64,000 nucleotides of DNA from Globodera rostochiensis (lineage: Eukaryota; Nematoda; Chromadorea; Rhabditida; Heteroderidae), in the NCBI GenBank assembly GCA_018350325.1, contig JAEVLN010000015.1, forward strand, positions 248,001 to 312,000. Reading direction: 5' to 3'. Position 1 is the first letter of the stretch. Every line of letters starts with the position of its first letter. The translations under genes and the position numbers were made by a program. Of the stretch, positions 47,143-55,857 are shown one piece after another. Under the pieces are notes generated by a model. The model worked only from the letters and a program-made list of their open reading frames with translations, had not been told where the DNA came from and searched no databases.

Positions 47143-48073
47143 AGGAATTGGACGGGCCAAATGCTTTCTCTTCCTAAACACCTGCGTAGGTCATTCCGTC
47201 TGGTCGCATTGATTTTTCATCGCGCCAGCCGATTTTGTGGCGGTTTTGAACGGTTAAAATCGCTCGACATAATTTTACTGCACTTTCTGCCCTTTTTTTG
47301 TTTTTGCCCGCCTTTTTTCTGATTTCCTTTTTAGAAATGAAGCGTAAACTCAAGACCTCAAGATATTAGAAATACTAACGTTATTCACTAACAAAATTTT
47401 GCAATTGCGGACAATTTGTGGATCCCGCTGCGGGATTATATTTCGGAAGGTCGTGCGGGATCGGATTTGCGGGATTAATCCCGCAAATCGTAAAAAATGC
47501 GGGATTGCAGCTCGGGATCCCGAAAAATCCCGCGCCGCACTTTAAAAAGGAGCTTGCTTACACAGAAAGAAGCTCTCAAATTACCTCATCGTCTTCCCAA
47601 AAAAATCGTAATGCGCCCCTTTCTCGAAGAGACATTTGGTTTGAAAAGATTAAAATTTAAAGAAAATAAAAGGTTTAATTTGCCAACAAAATCCAAATGA
47701 ACGATGCCGAAAAAGAAGCTGCTTTTAATTGTTGGAACCCGCCTATTTGTTAGAAGACGACGAACAATTCGAAAGCATTTTTTATGAGGCCGTTCAATTA
47801 CCAAGTATAAAAAAAAAGATTAATTAATAATAATATATTTATTAGTATATGTGAATTGTTTTATGGAAGAAGTGCGCAAGTGGCTTATGTCGAGCGTGGT
47901 GCCGGTTGGCCTGTGAATATATAAAAATGGAGGAAAATTACAAATACGAATAATCAATACATATAATTTCAAAAATTTACGAAAAATGACACTAAACTGA
48001 AGCCGGACACGGGTCCCCGGAACTCATATACCTTATTTTTTCAAAATTGCAAGCTTTAATAATTAAAAACACT
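47143..48073. repeat. Patchwork of segments copied from elsewhere in the window
   Basis: Consecutive blocks match different places: 47143-47360 is inverted relative to 31850-32065; 47410-47540 is a 'gggatcccgc' array like 23202-23375; 47535-47866 is a direct copy of 20338-20668; 47890-48073 is a direct copy of 38745-38921, an intron and exon edge of the DCN1-like gene. The joins are abrupt. This suggests capture or template switching by a transposon (Helitron-like), but I found no Helitron ends. Confidence 0.75.
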
Positions 48074-48291
48074 GTAATGACTCCCCTTAAAGCCCTTCCC
48101 TTCCCCGTTGACAATCGCCAAGCTTGGTCTCCGAAAGTTTATTTGTCGTAATATGTCCGAAACATTATTCATACGATAGCAAGGAAATGGGGGAAGCGGG
48201 GAGGGAGAAGTCCGGGGAGAATAGGTCCGAACCACTCACTCGTCAATCACTCGCCTGAGTCGTGCCGGAGGCACGACTCTCTAGTCGGGAC

Positions 48292-49137
48292 CAGGGATGG
48301 GCGGAATTCCGTTTTCCGTTGTTTTTGGGCCTTTTTTTCCGTTTTCCGTTTTCCGTTAAAATGCCCTTTTTAACGGAAAAAAACGGAAAAAATATACACC
48401 CCTAAGAATGGGATTTTTGGAGAATTGCAATGCGATTTTGTTGTGGTGTAATGGTGAGTGGTTGGTGTGGGGAGATAAGTGTGGGTGGGGGTTCAGATCC
48501 CCGACTGTGTCAGTGATTATTTTTTATTTTTCTGTACAGTTACGGTGGTTAAACAATTTTAAAAATTCTTTTTAACTTTTTCCAATTTACAAACAAACAT
48601 TTTAGATGACAATTCACAAGCTTTTCATTCATTTTTTGTTGAACGAAATCAAAAAACATTTGGGGGATTTTGTTTTGCATTTTTATTTTTGGAGCGATTT
48701 TATTAACAAATCTTGTTAAGTTTTTTAAAAAAATTCTTCCGGCGGCGCCTATCGGCGCCGCCACTTACCATTCCTAAAAACTTCAAAAAAATGCCGATTT
48801 TTTAAATTTTTTGTTGAAAATCTCTTAGCAAATTAAGTCAAAATTTCAAAATATCCTCCGGCGGCGCCTATCGGCGCCGCCGACCCTCCCCCCCCCACCC
48901 AAAAGCTTAAAATAGATTTAGAAGGTTGCAGAAAAAAGACATCCTTCAAAATTTTTAAAAATAATTACTGTTAATATTTCAAAAAATATTTATTAAATAA
49001 ATTTTTTTGAAAATTTTTCCGTTTTCCGTTTTTCCGTTGTTTTTGGCCCTTTTTTTACGTTTTACGTTTTCCGTTAAAAAAAATATTTCCGTTTTTCCGT
49101 TTTCCGTTTTTTGAAAATAAATTTCCGCCCATCCCTG
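48292..49137. mobile_element. 846-bp hAT-type MITE, 'ttccgttttccg' family
   Basis: Ends CAGGGATGGGCGGAA / TTTCCGCCCATCCCTG are flanked by an exact 8-bp duplication GTCGGGAC (48284-48291 and 49138-49145). 'gttttccgttttccg' arrays lie inside both ends. The interior holds a tRNA-like segment (48435-48515, perfect A box, near-consensus B box) and two copies of the GC-rich palindromic module (48738-48765 and 48856-48884). It has the same architecture as 21503-22525 with different terminal arrays. Confidence 0.9.
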
Positions 49138-49751
49138 GTCGGGACCACGAATGGACCGCCTTTGCTTATGGCCCCTTGGGTTTTATAGTGAGTGAGCGGT
49201 TCTGGCCTCAACATCTGAGGGGGTGGGGAGGAGCATCAAATGACATTGGCATGGGCGGGGATGGCTTGGGCAATACAATATGTAAATGAAGGATTTGGTT
49301 CATCACATCTTCCCCCTCCTCCGTTTTTCGTTGCCCCCAACGATATAATTCAAAATTTTTTTTTTTTTTGCTTGTTCATCAACTGGGAACATTTGAATTC
49401 TCTGACCTTTCGGGAGAGAGAGAGCGAGAGCGTGCTTTATCATACCATCACTTTTCCGAGTCCTTGTATCTTTTGGATCTCTTCTCCTTTCTCCCTCTCG
49501 GTGTAAATTCCATCCCAGGTCTCTTTCTCTTCTTTCTCTCCTGTTATATTCCTTTCGTCAAATCGTTTCCTTCGATTCCAAGGGTAACAATAAAAATTGT
49601 TGGGGGTAACTTTTCTGTTGACGATTGTTGTCCACTTCCTTCCTTCCGACTTTTTGGTTTTTGACGACGATTACATTTTTGAATCCGAAAACAATCGAAA
49701 ATAAGAGGCTTTGGACTTTCCTCAGGTAAAATAGCTCCAACGGGACAATAG
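49138..49751. other. Intergenic, no gene seen
   Basis: Contains 'gagagagagagcgagagcg' and pyrimidine-rich stretches. Short plus-strand frames exist but show no recognisable domain or splice structure. Confidence 0.4.
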
Positions 49752-49791
49752 TGAAAGTAACGAGTGCTGGGAGCTTTTGAGGGAAAAACTT

Positions 49792-49864
49792 GGGGGCGGG
49801 CCGGAATTGAACCGGCGTCTCTGGTTGACCGGACCAGTGTTCTAACCGACTGAACTACCGACCC
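49792..49864 (-). tRNA. tRNA-like sequence within the LTR, probably not a functional tRNA
   Basis: The minus strand folds as a cloverleaf: acceptor GGGTCGG with CCGCCCC (one mismatch), D-stem GTTC/GAAC, anticodon stem CTGGT/ACCAG, T-stem CCGG/CCGG around TTCAATT. A and B boxes are consensus. The 7-base anticodon loop is CCGGTCA, lacking the invariant T33; the anticodon would read GGT, which eukaryotic tRNA-Thr does not normally use. A second copy at 50162-50234 has one more acceptor mismatch. A tRNA-derived repeat component is more likely than a working gene. Confidence 0.5.
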
Positions 49865-50161
49865 TGCCCACGCCAGCTCCCTAGCTTTCTCGTTCTTATG
49901 AGATCATCCTTCTCCTCTAATGATCCCATTCCCTCATTGTGAAGTTCTCCTCTCTTCACTATGTCATTCCGGCCCTCACTGTGCGAACGCCCTCGTTCGC
50001 TTCTTTTGGAACAGCTGCGTCGCCGAGATTGCCGATTCGATCACTTCCAGTGCCAGCTTCTTCTTTCTTCTCTTTTCACTTCTCTCTTCTCTGCTGGGAT
50101 TGGAAGCCGCCAGGGTCGCCATGAAAGTAACGAGTGCTGGGAGCTTTTGAGGGAAAAACTT

Positions 50162-50234
50162 GGGGGCGGGCCGGAATTGAACCGGCGTCTCTGGTTGACC
50201 GGACCAGTGTTCTAACCGACTGAACTACAGACCC
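50162..50234 (-). tRNA. Second tRNA-like copy in the other LTR
   Basis: Same sequence as 49792-49864 except for a change in the 5' acceptor strand (near 50229) that adds a mismatch. The D-, anticodon- and T-arms are unchanged. It is part of the repeated LTR sequence rather than an independent gene. Confidence 0.45.
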
Positions 50235-50585
50235 TGCCCACGCCAGCTCCCTAGCTTTCTCGTTCTTATGAGATCATCCTTCTCCTCTAATGATCCCATT
50301 GCCCTCATTGTGAAGTTCTCCTCTCTTCACTATGTCAATAGCATAGTCAGAACGAAATACAAATGTGAGGATGAATGGAGTTATTTTAGCTGAGGCTTTT
50401 CATTTCTTACCAAAATCTAAATTCTACTTATTCCAACTCACGCAATTACCTCCTCCTTACTTGACCGATCCCTCTCTTCTTACCTTACCGATTAATTTAA
50501 AATTTTTTTTTTGAAAATGCCTATCGAAGCACAGGGGAGGATCCAATTTCCTCTCTCCATATACCCAGGCATTCCTTACCCAAAA

Positions 50586-51077
50586 CTATCTGGCTTCTAA
50601 GGGACCCGGATTTGATCTTCTGGTGACCCCCTCGTCTTCTTCCGCTTCCCGTGGGATCGCTCTGAGACTAATCGGGTCCGGGGTGACGAAAAAGGTCATA
50701 GTTATATCCGATGCTCCATCATACACTTCTGCCCAACACCTCCCTATCACTCGCATATGACAGTTGGTTAGCCACTCTGAGACCTCAAATACCTCTCGGA
50801 AGGTTTCATACACTACGCTTGCCTCTCTCGCTAAATCTAGACACATGTAATTGAATCCCAAAAAGTCGGTAATCAGTGCTCGGGGGTAGATGAATTCGAC
50901 CATCACGCGTCTGATGCGGTGGACTCTGTTCCAGTATTGTTCTCCGGCGCCAACTACCCATATTGTCCCCACTTCCTGGCTAGTTCCTTCATCTGCCGGC
51001 GCGTGTTCTACCGTCTCCTCCTCCGTTCTGGCCTTCTTGTTCGGGGGTTCTTCGCCCGCGGCGTCCTGTTCCGACAT
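50586..51077 (-). CDS. Unrecognised 163-codon frame downstream of the integrase remnant
   Basis: A single open frame starting 'MSEQDAAGEEPPNKKARTEEE', with an acidic N-terminus and a possible nuclear signal (Lys-Lys-Ala-Arg), then a denser middle ('WVVGAGEQYWNRVHRIRRVMVEFIYPRALI') and an acidic, Arg-rich end. It lies 450 bp downstream of the retroelement integrase tail on the same strand, so it may be an accessory 3' frame of that element. It could also be a host gene exon. No domain recognised. Confidence 0.5.
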   Translation of the reverse strand: MSEQDAAGEEPPNKKARTEEETVEHAPADEGTSQEVGTIWVVGAGEQYWNRVHRIRRVMVEFIYPRALITDFLGFNYMCLDLAREASVVYETFREVFEVSEWLTNCHMRVIGRCWAEVYDGASDITMTFFVTPDPISLRAIPREAEEDEGVTRRSNPGPLEAR

Positions 51078-51523
51078 TCTGTGGCAAGACTATCTGCTAT
51101 CGAATTTATTAGATTGGTGAATTTTAAAAATACAATGTTTCTTTTGGCTTAACTATTCGAATTCAAACCTTTTCCCCAGTACTAATTCACCCCAACCCGA
51201 ACCATATTTTAACGGTTCGACTACGTAGAGAAATACTTCTCTACGTTTCTCCCCTTTTGCTAACCAAGTTTTAATAAATCCTATCACCTCAAGGTGGTAT
51301 TTCCCGTGAAATTCACTGATTATGATGGGTTGTTCTAAAATTCTAAGGGAGTTTGATTCTGAATGATCACAGATTCTTCCATCCTTCTTAAGCTCGGTCC
51401 TTGTGCGTGTGGTGTGACTAAGCTAAATATAGTACTACAACTTCTACAATCCCTATCTACTTCTATAATAACAAACAAATTTACATTTCCAGACATTTCT
51501 CAACCCTTCCCTAATTTTCCTCT

Positions 51524-51991
51524 CTATTCCTTCTGATTCACCATTTCCTTTTTTTTGCTCTGATCCCTTTGAATATTTTGGATAAACTTTTTAACTTTCT
51601 CTTTATTAACCTTCATACGTTTTTCCGACTTTCCTAAGCCTTTAACTGTTAAGACCGGTCCGCTGATTTCCTCAACTCTCCAGGGGCCACTCCATTTTGG
51701 CCTAAACTTATGATATTCCCCTGCTGGCCAATGATCGATTCTGACCATCACCAGCTCTCCCAAGAAAAAATCGTGCTCGCGTGCATTCCGACTTATGTGT
51801 GCGAATTCTTTCTGTTTCTCTTGGGCCTTCATCATTGTTATTCTCACTTTCTCTACGATGTCCGAATCGCGGAACGTAATTTGAATGCGATTCCACAGCC
51901 GAGACCAATGCCACTCAATTGCCTCCCTTTCCCAATCGGCCCATTTGTCTCCATCGCGCTCAATTGGGCAACGAATCAACAGCCAGATCAA
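51524..51991 (-). CDS. Chimeric frame: F-box-family C-terminal piece fused to an LTR-retroelement integrase tail
   Basis: Residues about 3-46 match the conserved end of the F-box-like family ('[19 protein letters not shown]', '[13 protein letters not shown]'; compare '[10 protein letters not shown]' in copies 1 and 2). From about residue 48 the same frame continues as an integrase C-terminal domain of the Ty3/Gypsy type: '[20 protein letters not shown]', then '[35 protein letters not shown]', a GPY/F-like module, and a Lys-rich end. No catalytic integrase core or reverse transcriptase lies upstream. Most likely a recombination product of a retroelement with an F-box gene. There is no clear ATG at the start of the frame, so expression is doubtful. 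Confidence 0.7.
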   Translation of the reverse strand: MIWLLIRCPIERDGDKWADWEREAIEWHWSRLWNRIQITFRDSDIVEKVRITMMKAQEKQKEFAHISRNAREHDFFLGELVMVRIDHWPAGEYHKFRPKWSGPWRVEEISGPVLTVKGLGKSEKRMKVNKEKVKKFIQNIQRDQSKKKEMVNQKE

Positions 51992-53041
51992 ACATAACTT
52001 TTGTGTCGTGAATTATCAAAAAATGGATGGATGCTCTTAAGATATTTGCAATCAATTTTCTTTACGAATATGATGACAAGTTCACCCAACACGACCGGCG
52101 ACATAACTGCGAACGATGGTAAGAAATGGGGAAACATTTCACGCGGAGCTTTCAGCAAAAATCAAAAGCCCATTAAAATTGTGCAAAATTCTCTTTTTTT
52201 TTTTTTTAGAATTTTCTGATTTATTTAAGCAATATTTTGCTTTTCCCTAAAGCCTGTCTTTTTTGCTCAAAAAGCGTTGGAAATGTTTTCATAATTATGG
52301 AAAAATCGTAAAAACGCCCACTTTAGATATTTTTGTTTTAATTTACAATTAGTTCTCAAATGATGTAAATTAGTAACCGTACCGGGACCGGATTCGGGAC
52401 CGCCAACCCTAATGGGAGGCACTACAGTATTTAAATTCCGAGTAATCTTCATTTTAGAAAAGAAAATTATCGGGGTTTCGGTACTTTTCTGTTATGTGAC
52501 AACAGCAAAAAATCTTTGTTACACACTTCTAGAGGTTTTTAGAGTCATAGAATGCGAATATGATTTCCATTTTGATCGAATTCGAACCCAACCCCGAATT
52601 CAATCAATTTCCAGAAGAACGCTGAAGGATTTGCTGCGTGGCCCTCAAAAGAATGCGGAGGCGCCTCTGAACTTTGTCCTTTTGTGCTACAAATCGACAG
52701 CCTCAGGCGATGCGTTGGAACAATTTAATGTAAAAATTTCCATGGAAAAAACTCTCCAAAAACCGGGCAAATGTTTTTTATTGTTTTTAGCTTTGTCTGG
52801 AATATCTTTACGAATTGGCCGCTCAGCAAATGAATTGCATTTTTGTTGACTTGGAATTGTTGTTGGTTGACAGTTTTATGGACAAATTGAAACAGTTTTT
52901 GAACGATACCGGAGTGCCGAAGGCCATCAATTCAATGGACGGATTCCCGCATATCGGCGCTCGACTGATCAAAATGCGAGGGGCTGATCAATTGCTGACA
53001 GCCGACTTTGTGGCGGCAAAGAGACGGAGGTTGGGCATTTG
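51992..53041 (+). CDS. Exons of an unrecognised gene, possibly a 3' fragment
   Basis: Three coding-like exons: about 52023-52109 ('[18 protein letters not shown]', then a GTAAGA donor), 52618-52729 ('[21 protein letters not shown]') and 52791-53041 ('[25 protein letters not shown]' through '[11 protein letters not shown]', stop TGA). The last two splice in phase 0; the first does not join the second without a stop, so an exon is missing or the gene is broken. A MITE-like end (GACCGCCAACCCTAA) lies at 52397-52411. I do not recognise the family. A donor inside the last exon (53028-53032) would let it splice in phase to the F-box exon at 53088. Confidence 0.45.
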
Positions 53042-53087
53042 AGAGAGTTGAAATTGAGAAAAACTAATGCCAAATCAAATTTTACAG

Positions 53088-54741
53088 TTTCGTTTGTGAC
53101 GACGTTTTATTTGAAGTCTTCAAATTCTGTCGGCCTCTTATGCTCGGCCTGAAAGTGGCACTGATCAGCGACCGATTTGATCGTTTGGTGGACGCGCATT
53201 TCAAATTGAACGAATGGTCGTTGGGGCGGTTGGTAATTCGTCGCGCAGATGACGGAATTGGCGCTAAAATTGTCAAAATCAATGGCGACGTCGCGCGTAA
53301 GCTGCAAATTCCGCAAAATGCGCTTCCGGCCAAAGTGATCGGATTTGAGGAGATTTGGATAAGGTAAATGTCGTTTTAGATTTTGTAAAACACTAATTGA
53401 AAGATTTTTGTTCAATTTTTTAATATTCATCGATTTGCTAATTTTATAGTTACATCGACCGAAGTATGATTGAATTTCTCCGACGCCTTCGCGGACTTTT
53501 CAACGACTGCAAAGGGACAATTCTTTTCATTGGAATAGACACCGACCAAAAGCGAAGTTGGCAAATCATTTGGTACCGAATTTGGCCTCTGATCAATGAC
53601 AACATTTTCGGCATTTCTTTGCGTTCCTCCGAACTCGCCCGTTTGCACCAATTCTACCCGTTCATTCTCGACGATTGCCCGAAGCTTCGATTGATCCATT
53701 CCGATTATGCTTTTCCCGCCAGTGCCGGCACTTTTTCTGAACAAGCATTGGCCAAATGGTTGCACACGCCCCGCGGGGATGGACTTGCAAAAATGTTGCG
53801 ATGCAAATTTCGTTTGAACGGAATGGAGGGACTAAAAAGGGTGTTTACTGCATTTTCCGTTTTCAATTCATTAATTCCATTTTAGGCATTTGTTAAATCA
53901 ACCGTTTCTGTCAATTTCGTCATCTGTCTTAATGATTGTTGGGATTCTGTTGACATTGTGCCATTCAAATTGAAAAACTATTTGACGGGGGAGCGTTTGG
54001 TGTTTCGGCACTTTTACGATGGCAAATGGCTGTTGGTTCGTTGTCCAATTGAGCGAGACGAAAAGCAATGGGCCGAATGGGAAATGATGGCAACCGGATG
54101 GAATAAGTCGTGGCTGTGGAATCGCATTAACATTAACTTCAACGACAGTTTTATTGGGGACGGGTAAGGTCAAAATGGGATGGACACACCGATTACCTTT
54201 TAAAAATGCTTTACGGCTATGGCACGACGACAAAATGTCCGGTATTGAAAAAAGGATAAAAGGTCCGAAAAGCGCCTTCAGAAAAAATTTCATCAACCTT
54301 CCAAAAAAACACTTCTCTAGGTGTGGGGTCGGCGGTGCCGAGAAAATTTTTAACAGAATTGTCAAAAAAATGGTCCAAAATTCTGCGAAATTTTGCCCAA
54401 TTTTTCGTTAAGGGGAGGAGCTGAATTTAAATATCAATCAATTCCTTACATTGAAGATTTGACATATTCTTTGTTACGGAAATTTCCCTAAAATTTATTT
54501 TGTCCGATTCGGCTTACCGGACATTACCTTTTTTCATTTTCCCCACTACCGGACATTTTGTCCGATTTGACCTACCTGACATTTTGTCCGTCGGACCTTT
54601 TGTCCACGTACGCCGACTATTCCCATTCCTATTTTATAGCATTTCTAATTCAGACTGTTTGGCGCAAAATAAAAGTTCAAGTTAGGCCAAAAAGTGAATG
54701 CACGGAGGACGAATGGAATTTGGATGGAAAATATTTAAACT
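53088..54741 (+). CDS. F-box-like family protein, copy 2 (first exon not found)
   Basis: Exons 53088-53363, 53450-53840 and 53886-54163 have the same boundaries and phases as exons 2-4 of copy 1. They contain the F-box-like start ('[11 protein letters not shown]', '[15 protein letters not shown]'), 'KVIGFE', '[14 protein letters not shown]', '[15 protein letters not shown]' and '[17 protein letters not shown]'. No interrupting stop is seen. The usual short first exon beginning MSDN is absent upstream; in its place is an exon of an unrelated gene whose possible donor fits the same phase. The last exon, with an acidic tail near 54686-54741, is separated by an intron carrying a 'ccggacattttgtccg' array (54505-54605), and its splice phase is unresolved. 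Function as an SCF substrate adaptor is inferred, as for copy 1. Confidence 0.7.
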
Positions 54742-55645
54742 GAGAAATGGATTAAACATTTAATTTGTTGCTTTTCTCTTTTGCTAAATGAATGTTTGAA
54801 CATTTTTGTATTTGATTAAATTGATTGGAATTTGCTGAAATTCTTAAATTAGCTTATTTTTTACTTTTTGTTAGAAAATATGCGCCAAAAATGGCCAAAA
54901 TCTAGTCAGCTTATGCATAAAATTTTCAAAAATTTAATCAACTTTCAAGAAATGGTCCTAATTGAAGTAAAAATAAAAATAAAAATTTTTATATGTAAAT
55001 TTAAGGCAATTCAGAAAAAATTTTTAAAAATATGGAGGGAATTTTAGAATTTATCGTCGTGAAAAAGTCAATTTTTAGAGGTGCATTTTTTGAAAATTTT
55101 TAAAAAGTCGATCCTTAGGGGTGTATTTTTCGTTTTTATTGTATTTTTCTTATGGAATTTTTGAAAAATGGCAAATATGTGCTAAAACTCTGAAAAAGCT
55201 TAAAATATTCATAAATATGTGCTAAAAAATACCCCCACAAAATATGTTTTAATATGTGCTAAAAAGTCGCCCTAATTCAAAAATTTTTTCAAAACACTAT
55301 TTTTGGGCTTCTTTCATGGTAAGGAATTCACGAAAACCGGGCCTGATGAGGCAAAAAATGCTTGATGGAAGCTGTAAACTTTTTCAGTTTGATTTTGATT
55401 TCTATAAATTTTGTTTGTTTGGCACCCCGCAAATGGAATTTGACCAACTCTGCCAATAATGTCCAATTTATTTGGACAATTTATTGACGACATTTTCAAA
55501 AGTTATGTCCAGGAAGGACGCGGCGATCTTACCGATGAGAGGAGAAAATTGTTTTATCAAAATTTTGTTAAATATGCATCGGAAATTGCCTGTTTTGGGG
55601 TGGTCAACAGCAATCCAGAAGACGCTTTCCCGAATTTGAAAGTAT
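54742..55645. other. AT-rich spacer with weak coding-like frames
   Basis: Mostly AT-rich. Plus-strand frames near 55340-55458 ('KLFQFDFDFYKFCLFGTPQMEFDQLC') and 55459-55647 ('GQFIDDIFKSYVQEGRGDLTDERRKLF') look coding by composition, but are in different frames and match no family I know. They may be remnants of the gene type seen at 52618-53041. Confidence 0.3.
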
Positions 55646-55857
55646 GATGGCCTTGCAATGTTGCGATGCAAACCTCGTTTGAGCGGAATGAAGGGACAGG
55701 GTGATTTTTAGTTTTACTGAATTTTCCGTTTTAAATTCCTTTATCCCATTTTAGGCATTTGTCAATTCAACAGATACAGTCAATTACGTCATCTGTCTTA
55801 ATGATTGTTGGGATTCTGTTGACATTGTGCCATTCAAATTGAAAAACAATTGCTAAT
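55646..55857 (+). pseudogene. F-box-like family fragment cut off by the satellite
   Basis: 55646-55699 matches the '[14 protein letters not shown]' end of exon 3 in copy 2. 55755-55851 matches the start of exon 4 ('[32 protein letters not shown]'). Identity stops at base 55851, where the satellite begins and supplies a TAA two codons later. Earlier exons and everything after the break are missing, so this is a relic. Confidence 0.8.

Larger units (their letters stand above)
49752..50337 (-). mobile_element. 586-bp miniature LTR retroelement (TRIM-like)
   Basis: Two direct repeats of 215 and 216 bp (49752-49966 and 50122-50337) differ at only a few positions. Each starts TG and ends CA, and they enclose only 155 bp. 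The 4-bp ATAG occurs on both outer sides (49748-49751 and 50338-50341). Read on the minus strand, the internal region begins TGGCGACCCTGGCGGC directly after the first repeat. This is a classic primer-binding site position, starting with TGG to pair with a tRNA 3' CCA. No protein is encoded. Each repeat contains a tRNA-like sequence. Confidence 0.75.

Noticed and set aside
49792..50234. Functional tRNA genes
   Set aside because: Acceptor mismatches, no T33 and an unlikely anticodon; both copies are part of LTR repeats.
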